64,000 nt of DNA from Meandrina meandrites. Its lineage: Eukaryota; Cnidaria; Anthozoa; Scleractinia; Meandrinidae. Positions 63,985 to 64,000 of the stretch are shown piece by piece. The first letter of the stretch is position 1. Every line of letters starts with the position of its first letter. The stretch lies in contig OY855914.1 of NCBI GenBank assembly GCA_963693305.1, positions 20,082,472 through 20,146,471 on the forward strand, given 5' to 3'. The translations under genes and the position numbers were made by a program. The notes beneath the pieces are model-generated. The model saw only the letters and a list, made by a program, of their open reading frames with translations. It made no database searches and had not been told where the DNA came from.

Positions 63985-64000
63985 AAATTAACGAGTGTGA
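63985..64000 (+). CDS. SVEP1/polydom-like gene, start of an EGF exon (cut by window edge)
   Basis: After the acceptor TTAATTTTCCAG the frame reads EINEC, the usual start of a calcium-binding EGF module. The exon runs off the window. Confidence 0.6.

Noticed and set aside
1..64000. CRISPR array or prokaryotic gene cluster
   Set aside because: The direct repeats have no unique spacers of constant length, and the genes have eukaryotic introns.

Overview
The window looks like nuclear DNA of an anthozoan cnidarian, probably a stony coral. This is inferred from AT-rich intergenic DNA, many short phase-1 exons for secreted modular proteins (sushi/CCP, HYR, EGF, LDL-receptor YWTD), dense MITE/foldback repeats and a Polinton (Maverick) of the kind common in cnidarians. 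No rRNA, tRNA, CRISPR array or prokaryotic operon was seen.

Layout. (1) 116-14,128, minus strand: 19 exons of one large secreted or membrane receptor-like gene, open at both ends. From its 5' side it encodes three units of LDL-receptor beta-propeller plus EGF, then runs of sushi domains separated by HYR domains. (2) 14,129-30,748: intergenic and repeat-rich. It holds a 14-bp and a 28-bp minisatellite, Harbinger-like Myb/SANT fragments, a spliced two-zinc-finger gene (19,406-21,360), a 1,305-bp transposon with a 7-bp target duplication, and several foldback elements. (3) 30,749-64,000, plus strand: a SVEP1/polydom-like gene that starts with a signal peptide, then TSP1+EGF, a (sushi)2-3/HYR series, a linker with furin-like sites, Ephrin-receptor-like (GCC2/GCC3) modules and the start of a calcium-binding EGF. 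It continues past the window. Genes 1 and 3 are head-to-head and share the sushi/HYR pattern.

(4) 44,749-60,233: a 15.5-kb Polinton/adintovirus-like endogenous virus inside one phase-1 intron of gene 3. It has 0.48-0.55-kb terminal inverted repeats and a 5-bp flanking duplication (AGACT). It carries a protein-primed family-B DNA polymerase, retroviral-type integrase, packaging ATPase, probable double-jelly-roll major capsid protein, penton-like minor capsid protein and several small conserved ORFs. Integrase, ATPase, both capsid genes and most small ORFs are open. The polymerase, a coiled-coil/membrane protein gene, a second long gene (also hit by a palindromic MITE) and the zinc-binding gene at the left end are broken. 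I found no adenain-type protease.

The most unusual structures are in the Polinton. Each terminal repeat begins with a 199-bp hairpin-forming palindrome, so the end sequence occurs four times. The left-end gene starts inside the terminal repeat, so the right repeat carries a second copy of its 5' part. A TATA-rich motif sits almost on the start codon of many of its genes.
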